Assembly: GCF_029867415.1 (NCBI RefSeq) | Contig: NW_026706247.1 | Span: forward strand, 62,001 to 126,000 | DNA: 64,000 nucleotides | Reading direction: 5' to 3' | From: Vicia villosa | Taxonomy: Eukaryota > Streptophyta > Magnoliopsida > Fabales > Fabaceae | In this document: one piece after another, positions 10,219-25,430 of the stretch | Layout of the letters: every line of letters starts with the position of its first letter | How positions within the stretch are numbered: position 1 is the first letter of the stretch | Position numbers and translations under genes: made by a program | Notes under the pieces: generated by a model | The model's database searches: none | The model's input: the letters and a program-made list of their open reading frames with translations, nothing else | What the model was told of the DNA's origin: nothing

Positions 10219-11767
10219 TGATAACATGAAAATACATAGTATATTTAGACTCGATTCACTTTATTTTAAGCTCATTTTATTATCGTTTTGTTATCATTAT
10301 GTTGTGTAATACCGATATTCTATGTTTATTTCAGGTAATTACCAAAGAAGAGCATTCATGCAAGGAATCGACGAAAAGTGAGGAAAAACATGGAAAATAT
10401 AAAGAAAATGCAAAATCCACCTTTCTGGTGCATGGTGTTTTCCACGGGCCTATGACGGTCGCCATGTACCCTTCAGGCCACATCTCCCACTCAACTTAAC
10501 CATGGCGTTCGCCATGGCTTCATGGCGTTTTCCATGGACGCGTAGTGCAAAAAATTTGGGAAACTGCTTGCTGGGTCTTCCCCCACTCTTCCTACTTTTT
10601 CTCAAAGGTTCCTACACGTTTTGAACCATTCTTACGAGGCAGTAGCACTATAAATATGATCTTAGAAGTTAGTTTTAGTGGTCCGAGTTTTTAGTATGAA
10701 TTAGGCATATATTTTACTACGTAAAATATCAGATTGTTCACATCGGGCAACCGGTATACCATTACTTTGCGATTCTAAATTCTACGCATGTACTTGGATC
10801 AAAAAGTTATTTAATCTTGCCATTATTCTATTTCCGAAGTTTCTCTGTTCCAATTCTTCCCCATTTACTTTACCTCACCGCTTTATTTTCCCGTAAGTTT
10901 TCTATTGCTTTTATTTTAATGCATTTATTCGTTTTAATTTCAAATATTTTTGGTATCTCTGGTTTATGTTTTATCGTATGCTAGTGTTGCAGACGTCTTT
11001 ACTTTGATTTTGCCCATACTTGTTATATTGCATGCTAAAGCTAATTTCATTTATTCTACAAATATCATGTTTATGTTTTGTTCAAATACTAAATATTTGA
11101 TTTCAATTATGTCCGACTAAATTTCCAGAGCCCGGGATGTGAGGACTATTGTTTCAACGGGATTCGGTAAAGATTTAGCGTGATAACTTTTCTTAAATTA
11201 ATTTGTTGGCTTTTAGTTTGTAAGCTTAATTAAAATGGTTTAACACGAGAGCGAGAATCAATTAAGGTTTAATCCTATTAGACCGAGAGAGTGAGGAATG
11301 AACCAGATAGTGGAAGCTGGGCATTGATACTAAATACAACGAGAGTGCTTTAGGCATAAATTAGGACTCAATAACTTTTCAAAATACACTTCTAATTAAA
11401 ATGGGCGAGCGAGAGCAAAATCTCATGGGTTAGGAGTGTGGTTTTAATCAATTAGGTCGAGAGAGTGAGATTGAGTCTTTAAACTTGTTATTTTCTAGTG
11501 AAAATGATTAATTGTCAAACTAACGTCAATCCATTATTGAGTCTCATATAGGTACACTGGAAACCACATTCTGGTCTCGCTTTTATTAGTATTTTCTTAA
11601 CAAAATTTTATTTCTTGTTTTAAAATTCCTTTTGCAACAAAAAATCCTTTCTGATAGCCTTAGATTTACAAAGCAATAGTAGATAGCGATAGGATTGACT
11701 ATTGGCCTCTGTGAGTTCGACAATCTTTTATATTACTTCGATATTCTCGTGCACTTGCAGACCATCA
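10219..11767 (+). mobile_element. Athila-like 3' LTR
   Basis: Follows the polypurine tract directly and runs from TGATAACATG to CCATCA (inverted TGAT/ATCA ends), about 1.55 kb. The 3' part has the repeated CGAGAG(C/T)GAG(A/G) motifs seen in legume Athila LTRs (about 11245-11480). An internal palindromic patch with repeated CATGGCG lies at 10500-10540. No 5' partner LTR is visible upstream, so this is a truncated element. The right boundary is inferred from the inverted ends. Confidence 0.6.
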
Positions 11768-12194
11768 AAGGACTCTCTATATATTCATCTTATTAACGAA
11801 ATAGGCCTAAAATATGCTATTTTCGCTTCCTGTTTTTTTTTATATAAAATTTAAGGAGTAGTTTTCTCCTTTTACCACCTAATAACCCTGATAAAATCAC
11901 TTTACTGTCTTCCAATAATTTTGTACAAACCCGAATCTTGAGTTTTTAGAGCTATCACACTCCCAAATTAGTTGTTTGGCTTCATCTTTCGTAAACTCCT
12001 GCATTAGCTCCTTGTTTGAATTTTCATCCACTCCTTCAAATTTAAAGTTAACTAGATATAGTCTTGCACCTTTGCTTTAGATCTGCTTTCCTTTGCATCT
12101 TTCAGCCTTCTTCCATTACTCTTTATGGTAAATATTTCATTGTGTTTTCTTCTCTTATTGATGCAGTACTTGTTATTTGCACCTTTCTCTTTTG
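11768..12194. other. Intergenic spacer, no gene seen
   Basis: No domain-bearing ORF or repeat structure identified between the Athila-like LTR and the candidate SINE. Confidence 0.4.
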
Positions 12195-12290
12195 GTTAAG
12201 TAGCTTAGTGACTAGAATTCATCATTTTTAAATGAATAAGTGGGATGTTGCGGGTTCGAATCCGCGCACCTGCACCTGATGTCTTTGTAC
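12195..12290 (+). mobile_element. Candidate tRNA-derived SINE head
   Basis: An A-box-like TAAGTAGCTTAGTGACTAGA (about 12198) is followed about 50 nt later by a strong B-box-like GGGTTCGAATCCGCG (12251-12265). That is the pol III promoter arrangement of tRNA-derived SINEs. It does not fold as a whole tRNA, and no tail or TSD was defined. It could also be a tRNA relic. Confidence 0.35.
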
Positions 12291-12652
12291 AACTATCAAT
12301 TGAACCCCTCTTTCAACCATCTAATTTTGAAGTTTTGCCATAAGAGAGGAAGAGCAATTTTGTATCTTTTAAATTATAAATTTAATAAAGATATTTTTTT
12401 AAAAAAATCATTAATATATGTTAAGTTAAAGTATAGAAGAAAAATTAATATATTATAAATATAAATATAGAAAATGGATTTAAATATTAAGGACATAGAG
12501 AGCACTGACTTTATTTTTCTAATTTTCTTTTCCTTTCTTTTATAGATCTATGAGGAAACCTTTTCTACACTTTGGTCAAATTTATATTTATAAACCTGTC
12601 GTTTAACGTGAAACGGATATAGTAAATAATTCCCCTAATATTTTAAAATTAA

Positions 12653-16955
<4,303 letters not shown>

Positions 16956-16999
16956 GTTCAGAAAATATAATTCGATTGGTTGCTATCGGCTCTGTTGTA

Positions 17000-17379
17000 T
17001 GTGTAATATTCTAAGAGAGATACAAACTAGAAGAAAAAACAAAAAATGTAATTTAATTATTCATAGCATTATGTTAGACTCTATGTGTAATCTTAAAAAA
17101 CAAGCTTGATGTTCCAATAGGAGTTGCTGGGGAAACAAGATTGTTACTATGCTGCTTAATCTGTACTTGTAGTGTGATAGTTATTTTTGAAATGTTTTCA
17201 TCTACAAAGAGATTCAAACATTGAAGTAATTGAATCATTTGTTTCATTAAGGTATTTTTGTGCGCTATTTTGTTGTGGTGAATTGAATAGACATTAATTG
17301 GTTCGTATACATATCCGAACTTGCACATTGGTCAGCTCGACTTGATTATGGTCGGCTCTCTATATTGAAGTCTCTATAT
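17000..17379. other. 3' flank of RabA, no second gene seen
   Basis: Probably holds the 3' UTR and poly(A) region (AAAAACAAAAAATGTAATTT near 17030). No further coding signal. Confidence 0.5.
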
Positions 17380-17735
17380 TGAAGAGTAATTCAATATTTA
17401 GAAGATGAGCATCAGAAGTTCTGATGTGGGCTGATCTTCTGATGGTTACTCAGAAGATAGTGTTGACCAGAAGTTCTACCTTCTGGGTCCTCTTAGCTTA
17501 GCTATTTAGTTAAAGGGTACTTTAGTACTTTGTAGTATTGTACTGTTTGTACCTTAAACTTGTTCACTAAGTTTAGTCTGTTAGGGTGTAGGTGGTAATT
17601 TTTCTTTTGTATAAATAGTCTTGTAGTAGCTATCATTTATTAACAATGCAAGTAGAATATACATCTTTATTCTCTCTCATTAATCTTTGCACCGTTATTC
17701 TTTTTGTCATCATCTTTATTCTTTGTGCACCAACA
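17380..17735 (+). mobile_element. Ty1/copia LTR fragment
   Basis: Contains repeated CAGAAGTTCTGATG/CTTCTGATG words typical of legume Maximus/SIRE-type LTRs, a TATAAATAG box (about 17610), ATTAACAATGCAAG and an end at CACCAACA (17735), compatible with a TG...CA LTR. The 5' boundary is not resolved and no internal region adjoins it. Confidence 0.5.
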
Positions 17736-18537
17736 CTCTATTCAACCGGCCAGTGACTCGTAAAGTTAAAGGATACATGATGCCTAAATCAATTGGAAGG
17801 ATGCAATTCTTAACAATACACTTATTTTTAAATTTAGATATATGTCTAAAAATAATTTGAGGGAACTCACTAAGTGATGAGTTTGCTATGACAGTATTTG
17901 TTTCTTAACCACACAACGCCACTTATGAAGAGGATGGTCAAGTGACTCCACAAATATAAGAGGGAGAGGAGGTTTGAATTGTGTCGGTTGAAAAATATTA
18001 TCCAATTGTAAAAATTTGGTTTATAAAAATGTTCAAATTAATTTTATTATTTACATAAATATTACATTGGAATAGAACAAAGAAAGAACGAGAAAGAGAT
18101 GGAGAAAAAGAAAAAAGAAATAATACGTAAAGAAATCCTTGCTATTTGAACTTCGCCCTCAATTGTGTTGCAACCTTCTACCTTGCGATTTTCCTCAATA
18201 CCTTCAAGACCTAGAATAATATAAATCGTTTTCTAATCCATCATCTTAGACTTCTCTAAGTGTTAGGCCAACCAACACTAATGCCTCACCTTTCAATGCC
18301 TTAGCACAATTTTTTTAATCAAAAGTTTTGTTTGACAAAACTGTACTCAAGCTTGATATTTGAAAAAACCACAAATTTCACTCATAACATAATATTAAGA
18401 AAAAATAAAGTACCACGAATACAGTACATATATTTGGTATGGGTGCATATCCAATACTAGTACTTTACCATTTTAGAAGTGCTCATGCTTCAGAGAGTTT
18501 ATGCAAGGTGGTGTTTCATCTATCTTTCTGCTGAAAA
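17736..18537. other. Intergenic spacer, no gene seen
   Basis: Scanned on both strands. No recognisable domains, arrays or paired repeats. Confidence 0.4.
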
Positions 18538-18790
18538 ATTTCGGAGATGCATTTATGAAAATATCATTGAATTGTTATTTAAATCAGTTGTGTGAATAAA
18601 AAATTTCTATAAATGAGTGCATGGGGTATTTCGGAGATACATTTGCAGATACACCCAAACAGTATACAGAGATGCATCTTAGGATCATTTTTTTTTAAAA
18701 ACTGAGGTAAAACTTAGAAAAGAGAAAATATGCGTGATTTTCAATAAGTCCGAAGATGCATCTCCAAACACATGAAGAATAAATTCACAT
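18538..18790. repeat. Eroded member of the CGGAGATGCAT palindrome family
   Basis: Contains TTTCGGAGATGCATTTATG (18540), ATTTCGGAGATACATTTG (about 18628), AGAGATGCATCTTAG (about 18668) and CCGAAGATGCATCTCC (about 18750). These are degenerate forms of the palindrome that builds the elements at 46321-47583 and 50058-51496. Its termini were not found. Confidence 0.5.
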
Positions 18791-19499
18791 TTTTGAAAGT
18801 ATAATATAATATGCTCATATAAGAGTGGAAAAAACATTTTTCTTTATTTATCCATTTCGATCTAAATTGATCTTCTTCTAAAAAACAAATCATTTATCTA
18901 GTTCACTATGTAAAAGAATAATTATAGAAGTTATGAAAATTTTACAAGAAAATAGTTTCTCATGTTCTCCAACTACATTCTCTAATTTCTACGTACCCCT
19001 TACTCTTTTCACACAATTCAAAAACAAATCCTACCTAAGAAAAATCAAAAATCAAGAGAGAAAAATTTAAATTCTTCTCTAATAAATTTCATTATATCCA
19101 TGATGTTTATAATGTATTTCCCAACCTAAGAAGTCTCTATTAAAGAAAAACTCAAAATCCTAAAAATTCCTTTTGATTTCACAAAGTTAACCACAAAATA
19201 TAATAGTAGTAGTAAATACCACTATAAATTCGAACATGAGAAACCACAAAAGATATTCAACCCAACCAAATCAATAACGAGTTGAGTTAGGAATTATATA
19301 TTGCAAATCTAAAACTTAAAAGATACATAAATAGTAAACTTGTAATCCGTAAACTCAAACAAATACAAATACAGAATGTATTAAAATTTATTAAGTTATC
19401 AATTTTCCAGTACAGAATAATACAGTCTTATTCGTATATAGTGTTAAGCAAATACATAATTTGAGAACAGTTCCAATTATCTAATGAATATAGAGCTAT

Positions 19500-19802
19500 C
19501 TATTTATCGCAACAGCACACATTTCCAATACAACTTCCACCTTTATTAAAACTCTTTTCTTGACAAAATTCGGAACAAGATGCACCATTATTTGGACAAG
19601 ACCCACCAGGGCAGACTTTTGAGCCAATAATAACCTGTTCACTTGATACTCCTGCAAATCCAAATACTATCATAAATTTATATAACAAATTCTACAAAAA
19701 TAAAAGCTAAAGAAAATTATTATGAAATTGTTTGTTACCTAAGTTCATGATGGCCAAAACAATGCATAAGATTGCAAAGAGATTCTTGATGCTAGTATTC
19801 AT
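19500..19802 (-). CDS. Defensin-like (DEFL) secreted cysteine-rich peptide, copy 1
   Basis: Two exons on the minus strand, 19739-19802 and 19500-19651, separated by an 87-nt GT-AG intron in phase 1, encode 71 residues. Exon 1 encodes a hydrophobic signal peptide (MNTSIKNLFAILCIVLAIM). Exon 2 encodes the mature peptide with eight cysteines spaced C-X4-C-X6-C-X3-C-X10-C-X4-CCC, ending CCCDK. The GGSCIGNVCCC segment resembles the gamma-core (G-X-C...C) of defensin-like peptides. The signal-peptide/mature split at one intron is the standard DEFL/LCR gene layout. A weak TATA-like TTAAATAG lies at about 19837-19844. Likely secreted, with defence, reproductive or symbiotic signalling roles; which one cannot be told here. 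Confidence 0.85.
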
Positions 19803-20649
19803 TTTGGAAGCTTGAGAAACATAGCATTGCTAGAGGCTATTTAAGGTGAATGCAATATATTAAAATAATAAAAAATAATGAGTCATGTTTAAATGAAATC
19901 TCGCTTTTTTTTATATATGGCATTTTTAAAACTATTGTTAGAGAATATTTATTTATTTTCTTTGAATTTAATAACAGTCTTGCATGTATTTCTAATTATG
20001 ATTGATATTACTAATTACTAATATTATAATTGTTATAATTTTATATTTACTATAGTTATAATCATATAAATATTTTAATAAGAAATTAATTTTAATAAAA
20101 TGGCAGTTATGAGATTATGATATTATTTATATTTTTAATAAAATGGCAGTTATGATTTAAAATAAAAGTATATAATAGTTTTAATTATTTACCTATTAAA
20201 AAGACTTCCTATCTCTAGTTATATGAACAAAATCAATTTCACAATAAATTAAAGTGATTATAATAATAAATATAATAGATTAAAATATAAAAAAGTAATG
20301 GGCCATATTCAAATAAGACATCTTTCTTTTTTTTAACCATTTTCAATTTTTTTTTCTTTCAGTGACTTTTCTCCTTATAATTTTACATGTACATATTATT
20401 ATTCAATTTAATTTAAAAATTAGTTGAATAGTAAAAAACAACATAAATAGAAAATTTAAGATATAGGACAAATTAAAAAGAAAAAGAAAACGCAAATATA
20501 ACAAAATATAAATTTCTCCATATTATGCTTAAGCTGATTTTCTAACCTTTAAATTTGTATTATATAACTGAGCTTTCTTTTTAATTTTTTTTTGGTAGAG
20601 TTCTTTTTAAATTTTTTAAACCTACGCTAAAAATCACAGTCGTATAAAG
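19803..20649. other. AT-rich spacer, no gene seen
   Basis: Upstream side of DEFL copy 1. Very AT-rich with no convincing ORF. Confidence 0.5.
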
Positions 20650-21075
20650 GCTCTTATAAATTTTTATCTAAATAACACAATTTTTCAATTCAATATTCAA
20701 AATAACCCACTTTTTCATGAATTTTTGAAACTAACTCATTTTCAAAAAATAAAAATTCCTAACACAAAGGAAACGACAATCTAATTGACGACAGTGTACA
20801 ATTCAAAAAAGAAAACGTCAATTCAATTGACCATAGTGTACAAACATGTAGGAGAGAGAATGTGTTTTCTCTCCCATATATTTGTACACTGTCGCCAATT
20901 GGATTGACACATGCTCTTATGTGTTGTACACTATCGCCAATTGAATTGACGCCTTCTTTGTGTTGAATTTTTTTTGTTTAAAATTGGGTTAGTTTGAGAA
21001 ATACGTGGAAAAATAAGTTAATTTGAATATTTATTTTTAAAAAGTGGGTTATTTGATTAAAAATTTCCTTAATTT
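20650..21075. mobile_element. Long imperfect foldback element
   Basis: The left arm (about 20655-20850) and right arm (about 20870-21075) are inverted copies. Both carry TCAAATAAC/CTAAATAAC near the end, AACACAAAG, CGTCAATTCAATTG, and GTGTACA next to CGACAGT or CGATAGT. The centre, TGTAGGAGAGAGAATGTG / TTTTCTCTCCCATATA, folds back on itself. This fits a foldback or MITE-type DNA element. TSD not resolved. Confidence 0.55.
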
Positions 21076-21230
21076 GCAATTTAAATATTACAGAAAAATT
21101 AAATCGTTGTCGAATTCTCAGCTTCATTGGCATAATTTAGATTTAAATGGGCATCATTAACAATAATATTCAGTACAAGAAAATTTTACTTTTGAATAAG
21201 TAGAAAGTGGAAGCTAAAGATTAAATTTGG

Positions 21231-21306
21231 ACATCAACTTCCTAACTAATAATAGAACATACTACCAAACATCAACTTCCTAACTAATAATAGAACATAC
21301 TACCAA
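21231..21306. repeat. Exact 38-bp tandem duplication
   Basis: Two adjacent identical 38-bp units begin ACATCAACTTCCTAACTAAT (21231-21268 and 21269-21306). Confidence 0.9.
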
Positions 21307-21879
21307 ACACCCTAAAATGTCCTTCTTGCAAAATATTATTGCCCTTAAAAATGCCCTTTTTAGTAATTTGCTAATTCAAAATTTTATTCTAACCAGTCAA
21401 ATTTCTTCATAAGTCCAAGTGGCACTCTCTTTTTATAAAACTAACTTGTGGTTGCATCTTAATATCCATTGGATTTTTCCTCTAAATTTTGAAAACCTAT
21501 GAACAATGGCCTTCTCCTCTATACCCTTTCATTTCACAACTTTCTTATTCAGTTTTTATTTCTTTTGTTTTCTTCTCTCTGCACATTCAAAACCCAAACC
21601 CTCTCTCTCCACATTCAAAACCTAAACCCCACCACCCAGCCACCTCGTCTCCCTTTCACCGTCCATTCTCATCGGTCCTCGTCTCCTTTTCAACTTTTTT
21701 GCTTTTCGGGTAAGATTTCTTCTTCAATTGTTTCCGTATCCGTTACTTCGTTTCCCATGATTCCGTTTTTGGATTTTGTTTCAGCTTATTGTAGGTAAAT
21801 TGAAACAAAATTTCATGAAACTTTTATGTGGTGTGAAGAAGAACTGAAACAAAACTTTAAGATATGTTAAATATCTATG

Positions 21880-23050
21880 GGGGAAGGTGAAAGGTGTTTC
21901 AAAAATTTCCTAGGTTAGACGGTATGATTTTTGTAAGCCTAAGAAGAATGAGGGCCTAGGCGTTAAATATCTCATGATGGTCAATCTAGTTATTCTAGAA
22001 AATAGAGATGGAGACTCATGACACGCACTTCTAGTCTTTAGTTTGATATCCGTTCTACCCATTATGGTGCCTTCATTGTCTTCTCCTACTGTGTGGTAAT
22101 GTCCATGGGGCTTCGCTCCATTTCCACGTGGTGGGAGGGAATGTCTCTTCTTGGATCTAAGAAAGACGATCCTTCGAATTAGTTTGAGCCTAGTTTGGTT
22201 AAAAAGGTTGGATTTGGTCTTCTGACTTCCTTGTAAGGAGATACTTGGCTAAGAAATATTCCCCTCCATATTAGATTTTAGATACTCTTTTCTATTTACC
22301 AAATTCAATAAAGGATTGTGAGTGATATAGGGAGGTCGTATCATGGGATGAATTCTTGGGATCTTACATGGAAGAGACTATTCTCAAACTCTGGTTGTTG
22401 AGTTCTTCTTGGCTTTCAAAGAGGTTCTAATAAGTGTTGAGAGTGATAGGTGAGTTTGGAGACATGTAATAGATGAATTTTTCTTTGTGGTGTATGCTTA
22501 TCAAGTTCAATAATGACTTAGTCCTATCTAAGAGGCCCATTTAGTTAGTGTGATTGTGGATCTACCCATGGTTTAAAATAGTTGGCTTCTTATAAGGTAG
22601 TTATCTTTTCTTACCAGCTTCTATGGGATTGGTTCTGTCTAAAGAAATTTTTTTTCCAACTGAAGGTTATTATCGACCAGGAGGGGATCTCGTGTATCTT
22701 ATGTAGGGATTAGTTTGAGTCAGTCTCTCATCTGTTTTTTGCCTATAGTTTGGCTTCCAATGTCTGGTATAGGATCTCTAGGTGGTTAGGGGATGCAAAT
22801 GGTCCTATATTTGAATCAGAAGCGGAATCAAGAATTCTGACATATTTCCTGGTGCTTAGTGATTTTTTTTGGTTTCTTGTGGTTTTGGTATGTTGTTGGT
22901 GGGTTTGGAGTATAAGCTCTAGCCTGGTCCCTATTGGGCCGTAATTTATTGTACAAGTGATTTCTAGACTTTTGTTACTTGTTTTTGGTCGCTAAGAGTT
23001 TTATCCTGTGTGTTTATGTTTTTGTTCTCATGTTTTTTAGTTGCTTTGTT
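21880..23050 (+). pseudogene. LINE (L1-type) 3' remnant, plus strand
   Basis: Broken frames resemble the C-terminal part of a plant LINE polyprotein downstream of reverse transcriptase. VRYDFCKPKKNEGLGVKYL lies at about 21918-21975. A zf-RVT-like block ESVSHLFFAYSLASNVWYRI, then SRWLG, lies at about 22717-22790. Many stops and frameshifts. The tail resembles plant non-LTR elements but no clean poly-A end or TSD was found. No endonuclease or RT core is visible. Confidence 0.6.
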
Positions 23051-23114
23051 TAGTCATTTGACTAAAGTAATTATACAAAATATGGATTTGATCCTTTTAA
23101 ATCTATTATTATAT

Positions 23115-23412
23115 GTGGTTTTTTTGGAAGCAATAAGATTTCGTTGAAACAAAAAACGGTTACAGACAAGGCGATCAAACGGTCTAGCCACAAAACAACC
23201 CAACTAAATCAATCAAGGCATCATGATGTCTTAGTTTAGACTTAGTCCATAATCTATTTACAATAATATCAATAATACTTTCTCCTAAATCCACAGTGTG
23301 AGGTGTAGTATTAAAACAAACATCATTCCTGTAAATCCAGCACGCATAAACGGTCTCCGAAAATGCACATTTGAGAAATAACGCACGCCACCCTTTACCG
23401 GAGTTTTCACCT
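23115..23412 (-). pseudogene. LINE C-terminal fragment, minus strand
   Basis: On the minus strand a continuous reading runs GWRALFLKCAFSETVYACWI, then YRNDVCFNTTPHTVDLGESI, then VNRLWTKSKLRHHDALIDLV, to a stop near 23183. This is the extreme C-terminal region usual in plant LINE ORF2 (downstream of zf-RVT). It lies head-to-head against the plus-strand remnant, so two LINE fragments abut here. Confidence 0.55.
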
Positions 23413-23557
23413 TATATTAAAATAGTTTATTTCAACTCACAAAAATGTAAGAATACCACTCAACAAAACAATGAATAAAAACATAAATAAATAAATAAAT
23501 AAATAAAATAACAACCTTAATGAAATTATTTAGTCAAAAAACATAAAATAAAGTATT

Positions 23558-24110
23558 GAAAGTAAAACTATAGTTCAAATTGATATCAATTTATTCATTA
23601 TTGAGAATCATAAACAAGTATTTGTAGACACAATGATACAAATAAATACATTATTTGAGAACGAGTGTAGTTATCTAGTTTTGGCGATCACAACAGCATA
23701 TATTTCCGATACAACTTCCACCTAAAGGAAAGTTTCTATCTACACAAAATTTGAAACAAGCTGGATCGTTGTTCGGACATGGACCTTTGGTAGGGCAGAA
23801 TTTATCTTTGGCTGTAAAACTTGTTACTCCTGTGCAAATCAAATGGACCATTAGAAGTAATACAAGAATAAGAGCTAAAGAAAATAAAAAAAATTCTAAA
23901 ACCTTTTAAAATAAAATTGATTGAATTATGGAAGTAACATGTTGTTACCGGGATCATGACCAAAGCAATGCAAAAAATTGCAAAGATATTGATGCTAGTT
24001 GTCATTTTGGAAGTGTGATAAGCATTGCCTTGCTAGAGGCTATTTATAAGAAGGCTAGGGAATTAAATCAGATAAAAATAAATGAAGAAATGGGTCAGTT
24101 CAAATAATCA
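23558..24110. repeat. Segmental duplicate A of the DEFL 2/3 pair
   Basis: Closely matches 37672-38205 through and beyond the genes. Both share GTAAAACTATAGTTCAAATT, ATTCATTATTGAGAATCATA, ACAAGTATTTGTAGACACAA downstream and AAGTGTGATAAGCATTGC plus TATTTATAAGAAGGCT upstream. One genomic duplication therefore produced DEFL copies 2 and 3. Confidence 0.85.
23675..24005 (-). pseudogene. DEFL gene copy 2, frameshifted at the exon 1 donor
   Basis: Exon 1 (23949-24005) encodes MTTSINIFAIFCIALVMIP. Exon 2 (23675-23829) retains a perfect mature peptide with C-X5-C-X6-C-X3-C-X10-C-X4-CCC. A 119-nt intron separates them. Copy 3 ends exon 1 with ATCTCAG|GTAAC. Here it reads ATCCCG|GTAAC, one nucleotide shorter, so normal splicing enters exon 2 in phase 0 and meets GAG TAA at once. 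The next GT donor I tried, in GTTACT, would create a TGA across the junction. A TATA box TATAAATA (minus strand, 24041-24048) is kept. Probably a recently disabled gene, unless it has a sequence error or an unusual splice. Confidence 0.75.
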
Positions 24111-25079
24111 AATATTGTTTTATATTTTTAAATATACTTAATACTTAAAAATTAAATACGATAAAAACAAATAAATTTAAATAAGTTAGAATTATATTAT
24201 GCTTTTAAATATATTCAAATAAGTTAATACGATAAGAACAAATAAATTTATAATGTAGATGATAAAAACAAATAAATTTTAAATGTTTGACTTAAAAATT
24301 TGAAAAATTACATTTAAATTACATATTAGTTAAAAACAAATGAATAAAGATAAAAAACACAAAAACATATTTTTGCTATGATCCCTTGGGATATTTAATC
24401 ATAATGTAAGAATCGAATAAAATTTTATAAAGGTATATCAAGTATTCTTTCATTTAATTAAAATATGTTAAAGGACAATATTCATATTATAAAATGCACA
24501 AATAATAACCATTGAGTTGATTTTAAGTCTAAGATTTCTCTAATTCCTTATGTTAGTATATTCGATAGCAAACATGATTTCATGCAATTTAGCTTGAAAT
24601 AAAGTGCAAACTCTAGTCTTACTCCCAAGGATGTTCCTAAATTATCCTTAAATATATCACCACAAGTTGATATTCCACAATCTTATCTCGAAGCTTCATA
24701 TATGTTGCACTTATTCCAATTATGACTAGGAAAACACCAATTAACTTGTATGATTCTAAGTGTGAAAGGAGACTGACATTTGATGTTAAAGAATATAATA
24801 GTTATAAACAAGTTAATTGAAGTTGGGTCTCTATTGTCGATATCCGTCAAAGTACTCCGATTAAATAAAGATCATGTCATCCTCAGGCTATTGAAGTCGG
24901 GTTCATATATCTTGATCGGGATATATGTGGGATAATAACTTTTAACTGATAGGTGGTTGTCTTAATCAGACCATAGTGATTCTAATCAAACGTAAGTACC
25001 CGAGGTATAATAACATGACATATCTTGATGGTCGTAAGTACAATAACTTAACCCAGTCAAAGGTTTTTAATTAACTTAA
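24111..25079. other. AT-rich spacer, no gene seen
   Basis: No recognisable coding, RNA or repeat structure beyond AT-rich low complexity. Confidence 0.5.
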
Positions 25080-25430
25080 CTGTTTTTCTAGAGGTTTCTA
25101 TTCGCTTGGACTTTTTTGCTAGAGGGGTCAAGTAGCTTGGACATGGTCAGAGGTTTTATTCACCTTGACCGATTTTCCAGAGGCGTAAAGTGACTTAGAC
25201 TTTTTATTAGGTCAGAGGTTTTACTTACATGACCCGGTCAGAGGTTCTTATTTACATGACCAATTTTCCAAAGGCATCAAGTGGCTTGGACGTTTTATTA
25301 GGCCATAGGTTTTATTTACATGACCCGGTCAGAGGTTCTTATTTACATGACCGATTTTTCAGAGGTGTCAAGTGGTTTGGACTTTTTACTAGGCTAGAGG
25401 TTTTATTTACATGACCGATTTGTCCCCAAT
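25080..25430. repeat. 91-bp tandem repeat, about 3.5 copies
   Basis: Units start at GACCGATTTTCCAGAGGCG (25167), GACCAATTTTCCAAAGGCA (25258) and GACCGATTTTTCAGAGGTG (25349), exactly 91 bp apart. A shortened last unit reaches GACCGATTTG at 25413, and a diverged partial unit lies before 25167. Each unit repeats GTCAGAGGTT(T/C)T(T/A)(T/A)TTACATGACC. Confidence 0.85.

Noticed and set aside
12240..12290. A tRNA gene
   Set aside because: Only the T-arm-like GGTTCGAATCC fits; no acceptor stem or anticodon arm can be paired, so a SINE head or relic is more likely.
21489..21798. Two overlapping plus-strand ORFs of 74 and 99 codons with Pro/Ser-rich sequence
   Set aside because: Looks like a leader or first-exon relic (CT-rich, possible GTAAGA donor at about 21710) but no downstream gene continues it; no family recognised.
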